DNA of 64,000 bases from Zingiber officinale. Lineage: Eukaryota > Streptophyta > Magnoliopsida > Zingiberales > Zingiberaceae. Where the stretch lies: assembly GCF_018446385.1 (NCBI RefSeq), contig NC_055987.1:6781705-6845704 (forward strand), written 5' to 3'. The translations under genes and the position numbers were made by a program. This document shows, in pieces, positions 36,851 through 48,814 of the stretch. Below the pieces are notes generated by a model, which saw only the letters and a program-made list of their open reading frames with translations, was not told the DNA's origin and did no database searches. Each line of letters starts with the position of its first letter. Position 1 is the stretch's first letter.

Positions 36851-37706
36851 TGTTGGATCGAGAAGCGCTAGAGGGGGGGGGGGGTGAATAGCACTCGTGG
36901 CTATTTCATTACGATTTAAAATGTGTTGAGTAAAAACATAGCAGAAAAAATAAAAGCAAACACAGAAGAACACAGGTCATTTACTTGGTTCGGAGCCTAT
37001 GTCGACTCCTTCTCCAAGGGCCACGCTCGTTGAGCGTTTACGTTGGGCAACACCTATAATCGCAAGAATTATTACAATCTAAGTACAAAGAAAAATAATA
37101 ATTAAATTAATACCGACAATAGAGAAATGATAAACGAAGCTCCGGGTTGTCGGAAGGTTGTTGCAGCACTTTGGGATCGTCTCGTTAGCAGCTTGTCACA
37201 AAAGGTTGCTCAGAATTCGTTGTTCTTGACTGCTGCTCGAGACATCCTTATAAAGGGTGTTCAAGGCGCCTCCATTGAGCTCCAAGGCGCCTCCAACCCA
37301 AGGTTTTATCCTGACTTAACCGCTGTCGATCAGGCTTTGACGGCTGCTTGTTATCCACCTGAAGGCGCCTTTAATGCCACTCCAAGGCGCCTCCAAGCCA
37401 CGGTCCAAGGTGCCTTCAGTCCCCATGAAGGTGCCTCCAGCTCCTCTGCACAACTGGTTTCGGCTTGCACCCGAGACGCCTCCAAGCTCCATGGAGGTAC
37501 CTCGGACACTGTTCATCCGAGGTAAAATGTGCTCTTTTATCATTGCACAATGTGTTAGTCCACAAAATACAGATATACCCTGCAAGGAAAGGTTAGCACA
37601 CATAAATATGATAAGAAAGGCGTTTGACAGTCTCTGGACTGTCCGGGTCTGACTTCGGATTTTCAACCGGAAACCCTAGGTCGACCCGACGCCTACTGTT
37701 CCCTCT
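36851..37706 (-). repeat. C-family LTR fragment (left)
   Basis: Starts TGTTGGATCGAGAAGCG with a G13 run, and resembles 41178-42529 as far as CCGACGCCTACTG near 37695. It carries AAGGCGCCTCC-type motifs at about 37264, 37283, 37364, 37384, 37409 and 37427. It stops abruptly in element B' gag, probably at a deletion. Confidence 0.7.
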
Positions 37707-38568
37707 GCGGGTAAATTTTTTCTTGCCAATTTTTTAATTTTTCCATTGTGATATTTAAATTTCCAATGTAGTTCTTTATAATTTCTAAAATTCAAAGCAG
37801 AGAATTTTGAATATGTATGATTTTTCAAATTTTCTACTTCTATTTTCAATTGATCATTTTCTAATTTCAATTTGTCATTTTCTATTTTGATTTTATCAAA
37901 ATCTTCCAATTGAGAGGCTATTGTTAGAGCACTTTTTAATTCCTTATTTTTTATAATAATATTCTATTCTCTACTTCTAATTTGCAAGACTCTTTTGATA
38001 ATATTTTTATAAATTTAAACAATTGATCAGGATATAGAGACCGTACCTGACTTACCTTGTCGATTTATGATACTCCCCTTGAAGAGCTACTTTCTTCCGA
38101 AGATTCTCCTCCTTCATCGATGCTCATCTGGGATGAGCTTTCTGTGTCCCCAGGAAGTAATTCGGCTATAAGGGTTGTCTCGACAATTTCCTCGTTTTCA
38201 GCTTCTAATGATGACACGGTGTCAATCGAGGAGTTGGATTCGACTTCAATTGGTTCTTCGTAAAGCTTCAAGAACTTTTTCCAAAGTTCTTTTGCACTTT
38301 GATAGTTGCTGATTCTGTCGAGATCCTCCATTGGTAGCACACTTATTAGATGATATTCATCCTTACAGTTTGACATGAAATCATCTCGCTACTTTTTGGT
38401 CCAAAGGTGTTTTTCAATTTCTTCTCCGTTTGTTTCCTTTGGCGCTTCATAACCATATTTCATTATTAATAAAATATTAAAATTTGTTTTAAGAAATACC
38501 TCCATTCGTCGCTTCCAAAATGTGAACTCCCCCTCGAACATTGGTGGATAGATGTTAGCTCCGGCCAT
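37707..38568 (-). pseudogene. gag of B', truncated and broken
   Basis: Starts MAGANIYPPMFEGEFTFWKRR at 38568, close to the gag of element B. It has an in-frame stop near 38390 and ends in the Lys/Leu/Glu coiled-coil region (37909-37707), without the C-terminus. Confidence 0.75.
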
Positions 38569-38627
38569 CTCGTTGCTTCAATCGGCGATTAGTCATTCTG
38601 AGACATCCTGGCTCTGATACAACTAGT

Positions 38628-39655
38628 AGTATCGTTGGCCAGCTAGAAGGGGGGTTGAATAGCCCTGCACAAAATCAAAATAAATGAACCCTTCTCAGAC
38701 TTATAACTTAATTAAACACTTGCATAAACATAGAACAAATAATGAACTAAAAAGAAAGAGGCTCCGGAATTTACTTGGTTACAACCGAGGAGGTTGTTAA
38801 TCCAAGGAAGTGAAACCCACTAGATTCTCCTTCAGGCGGAGAAGCCTCTTTACAATAATTTATGCACAGAAAGATGAAGCTAAACTAGAAAGGAAAGCGC
38901 ATAAGTGTTGTTTCAATAATTGCTTGCTCTATTTAGCTTCTTGGACCAAGGCTGTATTTATAGCTTTGGCCGGGGTGTCTGGAAGCATTCTAGGTGTCTG
39001 GAGTGGATAGAATTCTATCCCTGATGCAACGATTAACATCCACGTCGAAGTGGATAAAAATGAGGTTCCGGGCGCCCAACCCCTTAAAGTCAACATGGTT
39101 GACTTTTTTCCAATCTGGGCCCTCCCTCTGTTTCTGCTCGCCTCGGTCCAAGTCTTCCATTCCCACTCCGCTCGCTTGGGTGATTTCAGCCATTCGAAAT
39201 AGGGCTCACCCGAACCCAACTTCCGGCGTTCTCCTCGAGCAAGCTTCCACTCTGGCTTCTCGTACCTCGGAATCGTCGCATGCTTCCTTCTCGTCCGCCA
39301 GTGTACTCTTTCGCAGCTTCGTCCCTCGGACTCACTGTGCCCGTCAGCTTTCTCCTATGCCGACTTTCTCACTAGCTGCGTCTTTTTCTCCCCGAACAAT
39401 CTTCCGCTCCAGCTTCTCGTCCCTCAAAAACATCACACGTTCTCTTCTCGCCCACCGGTGTACTCTTCTGGAACACCTCGTCCCTCAGACGCACTGAGCC
39501 CGTCGGCTCTCTCTCATGCCATCCTTCTCGCTAGTTGCATCTTTTGCTCGACTTTCTGTGCTCCTATATTCCTGCACATTTAGACACAGGGTTAAACACA
39601 ACAAGACCTAATCTAACTTAATTGATCACATCAAAACTACCTTGGGGTTCCAACA
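38628..39655 (-). repeat. B' LTR with internal 157-bp duplication
   Basis: On the minus strand it begins TGTTGGAACCCCAAGGTAG and matches the B LTR. The segments around 39230-39390 and 39390-39545 (both with GTGTACTCTT, at 39301 and 39458) are diverged tandem copies. Confidence 0.75.
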
Positions 39656-40918
39656 GAATTTTCCTCCTCAAGTTTTACAACTTGATTTGGAATTATTTTT
39701 TCAATTTGTTCCTTGAGTTGTTGGTTTTCCTCAAGGAGCATTTTATTTTGATTTTCTTGTTCAGTTAATTTTCTATTTAAACAAGAAATGATTTTAAAAA
39801 AGTTTTTGCTTAAATTAAAGTTTACCTCATCGGAACCTTCGGAAACGAGTATGGACTCGTGACTCGATTCAAGTTTGGACTCGTCTTCCGATTCGTTCTC
39901 CGATTCTGATTCGCGGGCCATTAGGACGAGGTAGCTTCTGCTTTTTGACTTCTAATTCCTCTGAAGACGATTCACCCCACGTTGCTTTGAGTGACTTCTT
40001 TTTAGTTGTCTTGGTTTTGTCGTTCTTCAGCTTTGGGCACTCGTTCTTATAGTGACCCTTCTTGTTGCATCCGAAACAGGTCACATTCTTTGGTTCGGTA
40101 GTGGAGTTGATCTTCTGTAGGTCTTTTCTGCTGATGTTCTTCTTTCTTCTGGTGAACATTTTTCTTACTAAGTTCACCAAGTGTTCTTCGTCTTCTGAGT
40201 CTTGGTCACACTCTCCTTCAGATTCAGGGTTGGTTCTTGACTTTTCCTTGGAGGAACCTGCAAAAAGGGAAATACCTTGCTTGGTTCTGCCATTAGTTTG
40301 CTCATGTAACTCAAGTTCACAAAACAATTCGTCTAACTTTAACTTTGAAAGATTCTTCAAAATTTTGTAGGCATCCACGATGGATGCCCACAGTGCATTT
40401 CGAGGAATTGCGTTTAGGGCGTACCTTATTAAGTCGCGGTTCTCTATTTGGTGGCTAATGGTGTGAAGCTCGTTGAGGATATCCTTTATTCTTGCGTGGA
40501 GTTGACTCGCTGATTCACCTTCCTGCATTTTTATATTAAATAATTTGTTTAAATAAAGATCTCATTTAGTTACCTTAGCATCACTGGTTCCTTCATGCAG
40601 TTCGATGAGCTTGTCCCACAGTTCCTTTGCATTTTCATATGAGCCCACTCGATTCAGTTCTTCCTTTGTTAGCCCGCATTGTAGTGTGTTGAGGGCTTTG
40701 AAATCTGTCTGGGCTTTCTTTTTCATCTTTGGGTTCCAATGTTCCGGGTCCATTGGATTTCCGTAGTTGTCGACTGGAGTCTTGTAGCCTCTTGTGACGC
40801 TAAACCACTGATTAAAGTCTGTCTTCAAGTAGACGTCTATTCGCTTCTTCTAGTATGGGAAGTCGTCGCCATTAAATAAAGGAAGTCGGATGGTACTGTA
40901 ACCCTCGGTCTGGGCCAT
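39656..40918 (-). pseudogene. gag of element C, with stops
   Basis: Starts MAQTEGYSTIRLPLFNGDDF at 40918. A TAG near 40850 stands where related gags have Trp, and a TGA near 40562 interrupts again. Downstream 40528-39869 is open, with the gag helical region (LNELHTISHQIENRDLIRYA) and one canonical zinc knuckle CFGCNKKGHYKNEC, then an acidic and coiled-coil segment to 39656. Confidence 0.8.
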
Positions 40919-41177
40919 GAATTCTGCACACAAAGAGAGAAGAAAGAAAAGGTCCCAAGACTTGGTCTTGGATTAGTAGTGTGGGAGAAAAAATATATTA
41001 CAACTGAATTGGTGTTGCATCAATTCAGATTAATTTGATACGAAAAAAGATTTCCAAAGAGGTAATTATACCAATTTGGATTATGTCGAAAAGCTAAAAA
41101 AGATGAAAAGAAAAATTACTCCCTTTGCTTGACTGGTGGTTGCACCAAATCAGAGCGGTACCTAATCTGATACCACT

Positions 41178-42529
41178 TGTTGGATCGTGACGCACGTGAG
41201 AGGGGGGGGGGGAGTGAATCATGTGGTTTTCAAAATACTTCTTTTTAGATTTTAAAAAAACCTCGAGTGTGCAGCGGAAAGTAAAAGAAAAGTAACAAGA
41301 AGAACACAAGCGATTTTTTACTTGATTCGGAGCCTTTGGTGACTCCTACTCCAAGGCCCAGGTCATGCGGACCTATCGATGGGGAATCTACCAAAAACCT
41401 CTTCCGGTAACCCCAGAAGAGATAGTCGAGTACAAAAGAATTAGTTCAAGTGCAACAAATTGCACTTTCCCTTTTATAAAGATTAAGTACAGAAAACAAA
41501 TATTACCAACACTCTTTAGGTATTAAAATGAGGTACTTCGTGTTGATGTCTGTCTGTCGAGCGCAATCGGAACTCCTCGGAGCAGTCGTTGGGCTCAACA
41601 GCTTCACAGTAGAGTTGCAGCAGGAACCGGGAGTAGTTGGAGGCATAAATGTGCATAGTAGCTCGTATGTAGTTGTTGTTCCAAAGCCTCCTCGAGACTA
41701 CCTTATAAAAGGCTTGGAGGGCGCCTCCCATAAGCATGGAAGGCGCCTCCAATGGGATAAAATTTATCCCGGCTTTGCTACGCCTTATCTGCGAACCGAT
41801 CAAATTTTATCGACGGAGGGCGCCTTCCATAGTCATGGAAGGCGCCTTACATGAATAGTTTCGAGGCACCTTCCATAGCCATGGAGGGCGCCCTCGAGTA
41901 CTGTTCACCTGAAGGCAGCTTTGCTTCCTTACTTACTTTTTTGCCCTGCAACAAATATGTTAGTCCAAATACCCTGCAAGATAAGTGTTAACACAAATAT
42001 AATAAATGGAGTAATTAGTTCCTGTCCTAATTAGTTCCTGTCCTCTGAGGATCAGGAACTAGTCAAGGTCTCAGTTTAGGGACCCCAAATGATCCTAGAC
42101 TGGACCGACGCCTACTGCCCCTCAATTGGGACGCATCCTCACAGTCACTCTCCTCCAGTGACTTACCTTCACTTATCGTTTTCCATACATCCAGTCAGCC
42201 CGTCGACCAATCTGGACTTCGTACCAGCTATCCGGTCAGCCCGTTGACCTAGTTGGACTTCGTGCCAGCTATCCGGTCACCCCGTCGACCAAGCTGAACT
42301 TCGTGCCAGTTATCCAGTCAGCCCGTCGACCTATCTGGACTTCGTGCTAGCTATCTGGTCGACCCGTTGACCTAGCTGGGCTTCGCACCGGCTATTCGGT
42401 CGGCCCGCCGACCTAGCTGGATTTCTCCTGCACACTCAGTTAAAGTATTAGATCACAACAAAACTAACTTAACCTACTTTGTCATTCATCAAAACTTGAG
42501 TTAGACCGTTAGTGCTAACCGCACCGACA
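41178..42529 (-). repeat. C 5' LTR (1,352 bp) with GGCGCC hairpins
   Basis: On the minus strand it runs from TGTCGGTGCGG to the G/C homopolymer near GATCCAACA. Between 41718 and 41893 three paired motifs fold as long hairpins. The best is 41820-41831 against 41836-41847, a perfect 12-bp stem GGCGCCTTCCAT / ATGGAAGGCGCC with loop AGTC. Confidence 0.85.
42191..42425. repeat. 41-bp tandem repeat, about six copies, in the C LTR
   Basis: CCnGTCAGCCCGTCGACC-type units start at 42191, 42232, 42273, 42314, 42355 and 42396, exactly 41 bp apart. Confidence 0.92.
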
Positions 42530-42735
42530 TGTGCCAGCCGATTTCTTGCTATTACCCCGAGTGGATGCTCGGTCCGCTCGATCACCCTGTTCAGCCAGAC
42601 TGCTTACAGCTGAGGCGACAGTCTCCTGCGCTTGGCGTTCGGCCAGAGCTTGCTGTTGTTGTTGCTCCACTATCTTCATCGCGTGGGCTTGTACCAGGAT
42701 GTCGAGCTCCTCTTGCGTCAGCGTCACCGTCATGA
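42530..42735 (-). pseudogene. gag N-terminal fragment of an older Tat-type element
   Basis: Reads MTVTLTQEELDILVQAHA with a Gln-rich stretch, similar to the gag start at 54743 (VTLSNEELDALIETRA). It is cut by the solo LTR at 42736. Its 5' leader and primer site continue at 57107-57171. Confidence 0.7.
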
Positions 42736-44339
42736 TGTAACGCCAGCCCTCCCTGCTACTCAAAGGGACGACGCTACTTACTTACTTAACTATTCCAGGT
42801 TACATGCATATTTAAAATTTCTTTCTTGTAACATAAAGCAGCAGAAATGTCATAAAGTTATACTGGAATGTAACATAAATACAAATGGTTCATGTCAAAC
42901 ATAACAAAATATTATAGCAAGTCTTATTTGTCTTAGCCGAGCCACTGCCACACACACCTCCTTGCCTCTCCTGCAGCTCCCTTAGGTCATCCATCCCTTG
43001 CCTTTATCTGTGGTACAAGTAAGCTATGAGCACACAGGCTTAGTAAGATTCTTTCCTACTCACAAAAACCGTATCTCAAGTATAATCATATAAGCATATC
43101 ATCAATGAAGACATAATCATCTAACAATATGTAATGTGAGCATAGTTCCTTATCATAACATATCCTTATGAATCATGTTTCTAACATATCATAAATAAGG
43201 GATCATGTGAGGTGAGTCATGAGAAACATAACATATCACCAGGTTATTTGAAACTTAAAAGAAACATATCATATATGAATGGGTGCATTATACAAAATGT
43301 CCTTTTAAAAACATATGTCATGTCGAGTGCAAGATGTCTTTAAACATATCTTTTAATACTTAAACATAATATCATCATCATGAGGGCCCGACTTGTACCA
43401 CATACATATAGAAATACGCGCAATCCCTAGGACAGGGTAGCTACTCCCGAACCTACTAGGGATCTAGACCCGTTCATAGTCCGTCGGCCTAGGGGCGTAC
43501 TAAGGATCCCATCCCTTTTTACTAGACCCGTTCATAGTCCGTCGGTCTAGAGGCGCTTATGGAGCCCACCTTTGGTACAAGCCATACAAAGTAAAGTACA
43601 TGTCATGTATATCATACCATCATAACTGTCATATCATATCATCATAGATGTCATGCTCTTGTCTTAACATGAAGAGTGCTCTTAATCCCAACTTAAGGGA
43701 AGCAACTCTTTGCCATTTTCTTATCATATCATAAGGCATACATTCTTGGGCACATAGCCATCATATAAAACCATTTATCATGCTTGGTTCATAAGCTTAC
43801 ATAAATGAGCATGCAACATATTTGAAATCATACATGCTTGAGTACATAGTCATCATAAGAATCATTTCATGCATAATTCATGATCATACATAAATAAACA
43901 TGTTACTTGTCTTGTCATAAAGCATGCATACTTAAGCATAAAACATATCATAAAAGTCATCATCATGCATAATTCATGAGCATCCTTAATTAAGTATATA
44001 AATCATCGTAGGCAACCATAATCATTCATGGAAAACATTTACTAGCATCTCCTAGTTCGTATTCTAGTATGTGAGACACCTAGCAAAGTCATAATTGGGT
44101 CTCTAACCCTAGTTTCATATGGTGGCCGAGAGTCACCATGCTAAGTTTTAGATTACAACTACATATAAGCATGTGAACCTTAAATCAAATTCATGTCATA
44201 AACTAATAAGAATATCATGAGCATAGGTAGTAGGTTCTAAGCTTCCTAGCCCTTTTAACTTAGTTGTGGCCGAACCCTTAAGAGCATGGAACTAAGTTCT
44301 ACATAAGCATAAAAATAACAAACTACCTTCATATCATAT

Positions 44340-44971
44340 CATAAAGGGAATCCATGAGCTAGCTAAGTTTAAATTTAAATTTTCTTGAATCCTAGATTAT
44401 AGTTATGGCCGAGAGTTCATAAAAAAAAATAACTTCTAAGCAACATACAATATGAATACTTAGCTAATTTCATAACATATCATAAGAAGTCTATGAACAT
44501 ACTAAATTAGGTTTTTGAGCTTCATGAACCCTAAAACCTCATCATAGCCGAAACATCATACAACAAGAAGTAAACTCCTAAGCAACATATGAACATGAAT
44601 ACCTAGCCAATTTAATAACATATCATAAAGAAGTCTATGAGCATACTAAATTAGGTTTTGAGCTTTATGAAACCCTAAAACCCTATCATGGCCGAAACTT
44701 CATAAACCAAAAATAAACTTCTAAGCAACATGTAAACATGAACACCTAGCTAATTCCATCATATATCATAAAGAAGTCTATGAGCGTACTAAATTAGGTT
44801 TAGAGCTTCATGAACCCTAAAAATTCATCATGGCCGAAACTTCATCAAGTAGGAAATAAACTTCTAAGCAACATATAAGCATGAATCTCTAGCAAATTTT
44901 ATAACATATCATAAGAAAGCCTATGAGCATACTAACTTAGGTTTTGAGCTTCATGAACCCTAAAAATTTAT
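44340..44971. repeat. ~142-bp tandem repeat in the solo LTR (continues at 56139-56440)
   Basis: Marker AACTTAGGTTTTGAGCTTCA recurs with changes at about 44508, 44652, 44793 and 44935, and after the insertion at 56247 and 56388. The spacing is 141-144 bp. Units include the phrase ATCATGGCCGAAAC. Confidence 0.85.
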
Positions 44972-45651
44972 TGATCCTGTCCGAACCAGAAGTCAACAGA
45001 CGCTGGGCATGTGACGCTCTCCGACTCGCTGGTGTAGATCTCCAACTGGTGGCGCGATGCTCCGGCTAACCTGCACAAAAGTCGGGCCGGGAAGGGGGTT
45101 CCCGGCGGCGACCCTTCGACGCTCAAGTCAGGTAAATTACGATGAACAAGGTGGCTCCCAAAGTCTCAGAATACCTGGAGATCCCCCTTCCCGACGAAGT
45201 CTGAGGCTCTTTATATAGAGCTGTGAAGGGTTTGGGCACGTGTACCGAGGTGCATACATGTCCTCTGTCCTTTCCTAGGTATGCGGCTGTCAGAAAGCTT
45301 ACCGGTTGTCAGAGAAAGAAGTCCCTTGTCCTTTTCCCTTGCTCCAAACTTGTCGTCCGGGCGGACAGCTCCCTCAACATCCGGCCGGACATCCGCAGTG
45401 GTTTACTTGTGCTTTGTGGAGACTAATAAACAGGGGTGCTTTATGACTTTGGTTGGTCAAAAGGTCAGCTCGGTCCATGACCTTTTCAACTGAGCGTCGG
45501 AACCCCGATTTGACAGGGTGCCTTCCAACCATAAGTGCGAGCCGGCCGGACCCATCCGGGTATTCGATTCCATCGGCCCGGCCGGCACTGCTCCGGTGAC
45601 TTCCACTTGGCGTTGACTTTGCAGGGGGGGCCCGCTCTTACTACCGGATCA
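44972..45651 (-). repeat. 3' LTR of the Tat element (680 bp)
   Basis: Single-unit LTR, in contrast to the duplicated right LTR. It contains a TTTATATAGAGCTGTGA promoter-like box near 45212. Confidence 0.92.
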
Positions 45652-46280
45652 CTTGCCTCCCCTTCAAGTCTAGTCGAAGGAGGCGAATAGTCCGACTGAC
45701 TGGACTGTGAGTCTAGCCGAACGGCTTCTCCATGCTAATACTCTCCGCCCGGTCAGCCGTAGAGATATCCTTGAATGAATCTATGATGGCCTTCACCGGA
45801 TCTCCTCGCGTTCTGCGCCAATCTTCGACATCAAGGTTGATCATACCTTCATTAAATGCTCCGAATGATTAACTGCCACGTGGAACAATGCCATCAGAGT
45901 ACGGAGGCGGTGGCATGATATTTTGATGTGATCGAAGCAATTCGAAATAAACGGCTAGATGCATGCTTTGATTCCCGTGACCTGGATCCGACGGTGGAGG
46001 TCGCCCGGCCCTCACCCTATAAATTCTTCGTTTCCTTCTCACCTTCACTCGCCTCCGTTACCTCTACTGTTGCCCTCTGCGCTTTGGAGCTCCGGCGATC
46101 TTGTTTTTGCCCTCTGACGCTCTCCGGCGCCTTTCCTTAATCCCTCTCCCCTCAGTAAGGTTTTAGATCTTTGCTTCTTCCTTTCCGGTATCTAATTCGC
46201 ATTTCTTCCCCTAGCTCCAGTCTTTGAAACTCCTTTTCTTCGTCTTTGAAACTTCTTTTTTGATTTCTTCTGTCCGGATC

Positions 46281-48459
46281 ATGGCCAGTTCTTCTCATCC
46301 CGAAGAACAATCCCTAGGCCCATGGTATACTACCATGCGGTCCCGTTTCGAACAACGGGATTTTGATATTTTGGCTGACAATTTCGAAATCCCCGAGGAT
46401 TTCGAAGTTCGCCTAGTTGGTCCCGCCGCTCGGCCACACAGACTGCCGCGCGGCGGTTTCTGTGTCTTTCGCGACCAGTTTACCGCCGGTCTGTGGTTCC
46501 CCGTGCATCCTTTTATAGTAGACGTCTGTAATTATTTTGGCGTGCCGCTCGGAAGTTTAGTACCAAATACCTTCCGTCTCCTCTGCGGTGTTGTCGTTTG
46601 TTTAAGATTCACAACATCCCCCTCCGACCGGAGTTCTTCTTTTATTTCTACTACCCTAAGCAAGCCGAGCCGGGCACCTTTATGTTCCAAGCTCGACCCG
46701 GCTTGGTCTTCTTCAACAAACTACCCACCTCCAATAAACATTGGAAGGACTATTATTTCTACATCCGCATGCCCAATCGGCCGAACTTCCCGACCCAGTG
46801 GCAGGTCAGTCTGCCTCCTCCTCCCGAGTTGAAGAAATTCAAGACCCGACCGGATTATCTTCACGCCGCAAATGTACTAGCCGGTCTGCGGCTTGACATC
46901 AACAAACTTCTTCACGAGGGAGTGATGTACATTTTTGGGCTAAGTCCTATACGGACCCCACTTCCGACCGGCTTCGGTAAGAATTTTGCTTGGGCATTTG
47001 CTTTAATTGCTAACTGATTTCTTCTTCTTTCTGAAGAGAAAGGCAGTGGCGCTGGAGGCCGCGGCGGCCAAGGAAATGGAAGCGTTGGGTATTCAGCCGG
47101 TCGGTTCTCACGAAGGAGAGAGTGGCACCCAGGCTGAATCGGCCGCTCAGGCCTCTCAACAGCAGTTGGCCAACGGAACTATCCCCTCCGGGGAACCAAC
47201 TGCCCCCGAGGAAGGGTCCGCTCGGGAGGAGGAACAACCCCTGCAAAAGAGGCGCCGGGTGGAGACTCCGCTGCGCTCGGCTACCTCAGCGGTCCAACCC
47301 TCCGACCGGGCCGTCGAGACTGCTAGAGGCAAAGCGCCTATGGCAGAAACCCTTTCGTCCGACCGGACTCCTTCTGACTGGGATGAGCTGACTGCTCCGA
47401 TTGAGGCCACTCCGGTCAACACTCTCCCCCCTACTCGCCATTCAGTCCAATGCTCAACCATCCATTCGCGGTTTTCTGCGCCAGCTTCTGATCCCGGTCG
47501 GGCGATCCCTGGTCACGGCCGCACAATACGGGTTGCTCTTCATCTTCCAACTGAAGAGTTGCTACCAGAAGCCGACCGGCCAACCGTGCCCGAGCACACC
47601 ATTACTTTGAAAGGGCCCCTCGCTGAGATGTGGGCTGACGCTCGGGCGCGCGAAGCAATGATCCCCCTCCGGAACTTAGCTAACAGCCACATGCAAGCAG
47701 CTACGGGGGTAAGTTTGTTGTTGTTTTTTTTTTTTTGAAGTTTTGCCGGAATATTTCCGCTCGGCTTTTAACAACTACGCCTTCTTGCTTCAGAGATGGG
47801 TGGAAAAGATAGCAGTTTCTAGCCGCCTGGCTATGGCGGACGAGGAGATAAGGCAACTAAAGGCGGCAGGCGGTCCGAGCGGCACCCAAGGCCCTTCCTA
47901 CTCCGAGCTGCAAAAAGAGCTGAAGAAAGCTCAAACTCTGCTGGCTGCTGAGCAGAAGAAAACAGCTGACCAGGCCCACGCCCTAGCCGAGTCCGAGCGA
48001 CAAGTCAAGTCGCTTGACACAAAGATAACTCTGGCCACCACTCGGAAGAACACAGCCATCTCCGATCTGGAGAAGAAAAACGTGGAGGCCCGGGGCCTGG
48101 AGCTGAAGATAAAGGAGCTGACGGAGCAGCTCGACTGGGAGAAGGCAGGCCGCTCGGCCGATGCGGAGAAGATTGAACATCTGAATGAGGCCCTCACAAG
48201 CTCCCAGGCGACCTTCAAAGAATACCAGGATGCCGAGCCGAGACGAGTTGCCGCTCTCCGACAAAGCCATATCCGATCGCCCGAGTTCTCGGAGAAAATT
48301 TACGAGCGGATGTACTCAGCTTTCGACTTGGCCATTACGGCCACTATGACCTATCTGAAGTCGAAGGGCCTTCTTCCGGAGTCCACCAATATTCCAGCCG
48401 ACGATCAGGTGGAGCTCCTGAGCAACATTCCGAGGGACCTCTACGACTACATCGAGTAA
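46281..48459 (+). pseudogene. Antisense ORF (aORF) of the Tat element, gypsy-type transposon protein with introns
   Basis: A gene on the opposite strand to gag-pol. It starts MASSSHPEEQSLGPWYTTMR at 46281. The first part (GSLVPNTFRLL, then HNIPLRPEFFFYFYYPK) resembles the plant 'putative gypsy type transposon' domain (PF04195-like). A one-base frame change near 46598 breaks it. GT-AG introns are visible on this strand at 46977-47036 and 47709-47793. The middle is Ala/Glu/Pro-rich. The C-terminal part (47794-48459) is a long coiled coil followed by a conserved-looking end SNIPRDLYDYIE. Such aORFs are known in Tat elements; their role is not established. Could be a captured host gene in origin. 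Confidence 0.75.
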
Positions 48460-48814
48460 TTCTTGTAATTTCGCCGCTCGGCTGAACATGAATCTTTTTG
48501 TACTTAGGCCACTCGGCCTAAGGTTTTAATTTCAATGAAATGCTTTCCTTTCGTGTACTCTATCTTTTTGCACTGTCCCCTTGCTAATACTTGTGCTGCC
48601 CGCTTGTCTACTATCACACCTTTGGCATTTGAGGTGCATTCTTGCAAGTGTTTTCCCCAGCCCCTCCGTTCGGCCGAATATCATTCTGTGTTGCTAGCAA
48701 GAATCGCTCGTTATAAGCTGATCAGAACCTTTATACCTCGAGTCTGAGCGGAACTTAGCGTCGGTCTAACAAGATCGGCGGAGAATACGGATAATTGCAG
48801 TGTCGATGATATTC

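Larger units (their letters stand above)
37707..39655 (-). mobile_element. B': 5' half of an inverted B-family element
   Basis: LTR 39655-38628, a decayed primer site (38611-38622, reads TTGTATCAGAGC on the minus strand) and gag to 37707. The 3' half is missing. It sits inside the gag of element C. Confidence 0.78.
39656..42529 (-). mobile_element. C: 5' half of a gag-only Copia-type element
   Basis: LTR 42529-41178, primer site at 41175-41165 (one mismatch), and gag 40918-39656, interrupted on the left by B'. No pol seen. No target duplication can be tested because the 3' end is lost. Confidence 0.78.

Noticed and set aside
22918-41893. CRISPR-like array of palindromic repeats
   Set aside because: Repeat spacing is irregular, there are no spacers of constant length and no cas genes, and the setting is a plant nuclear genome.
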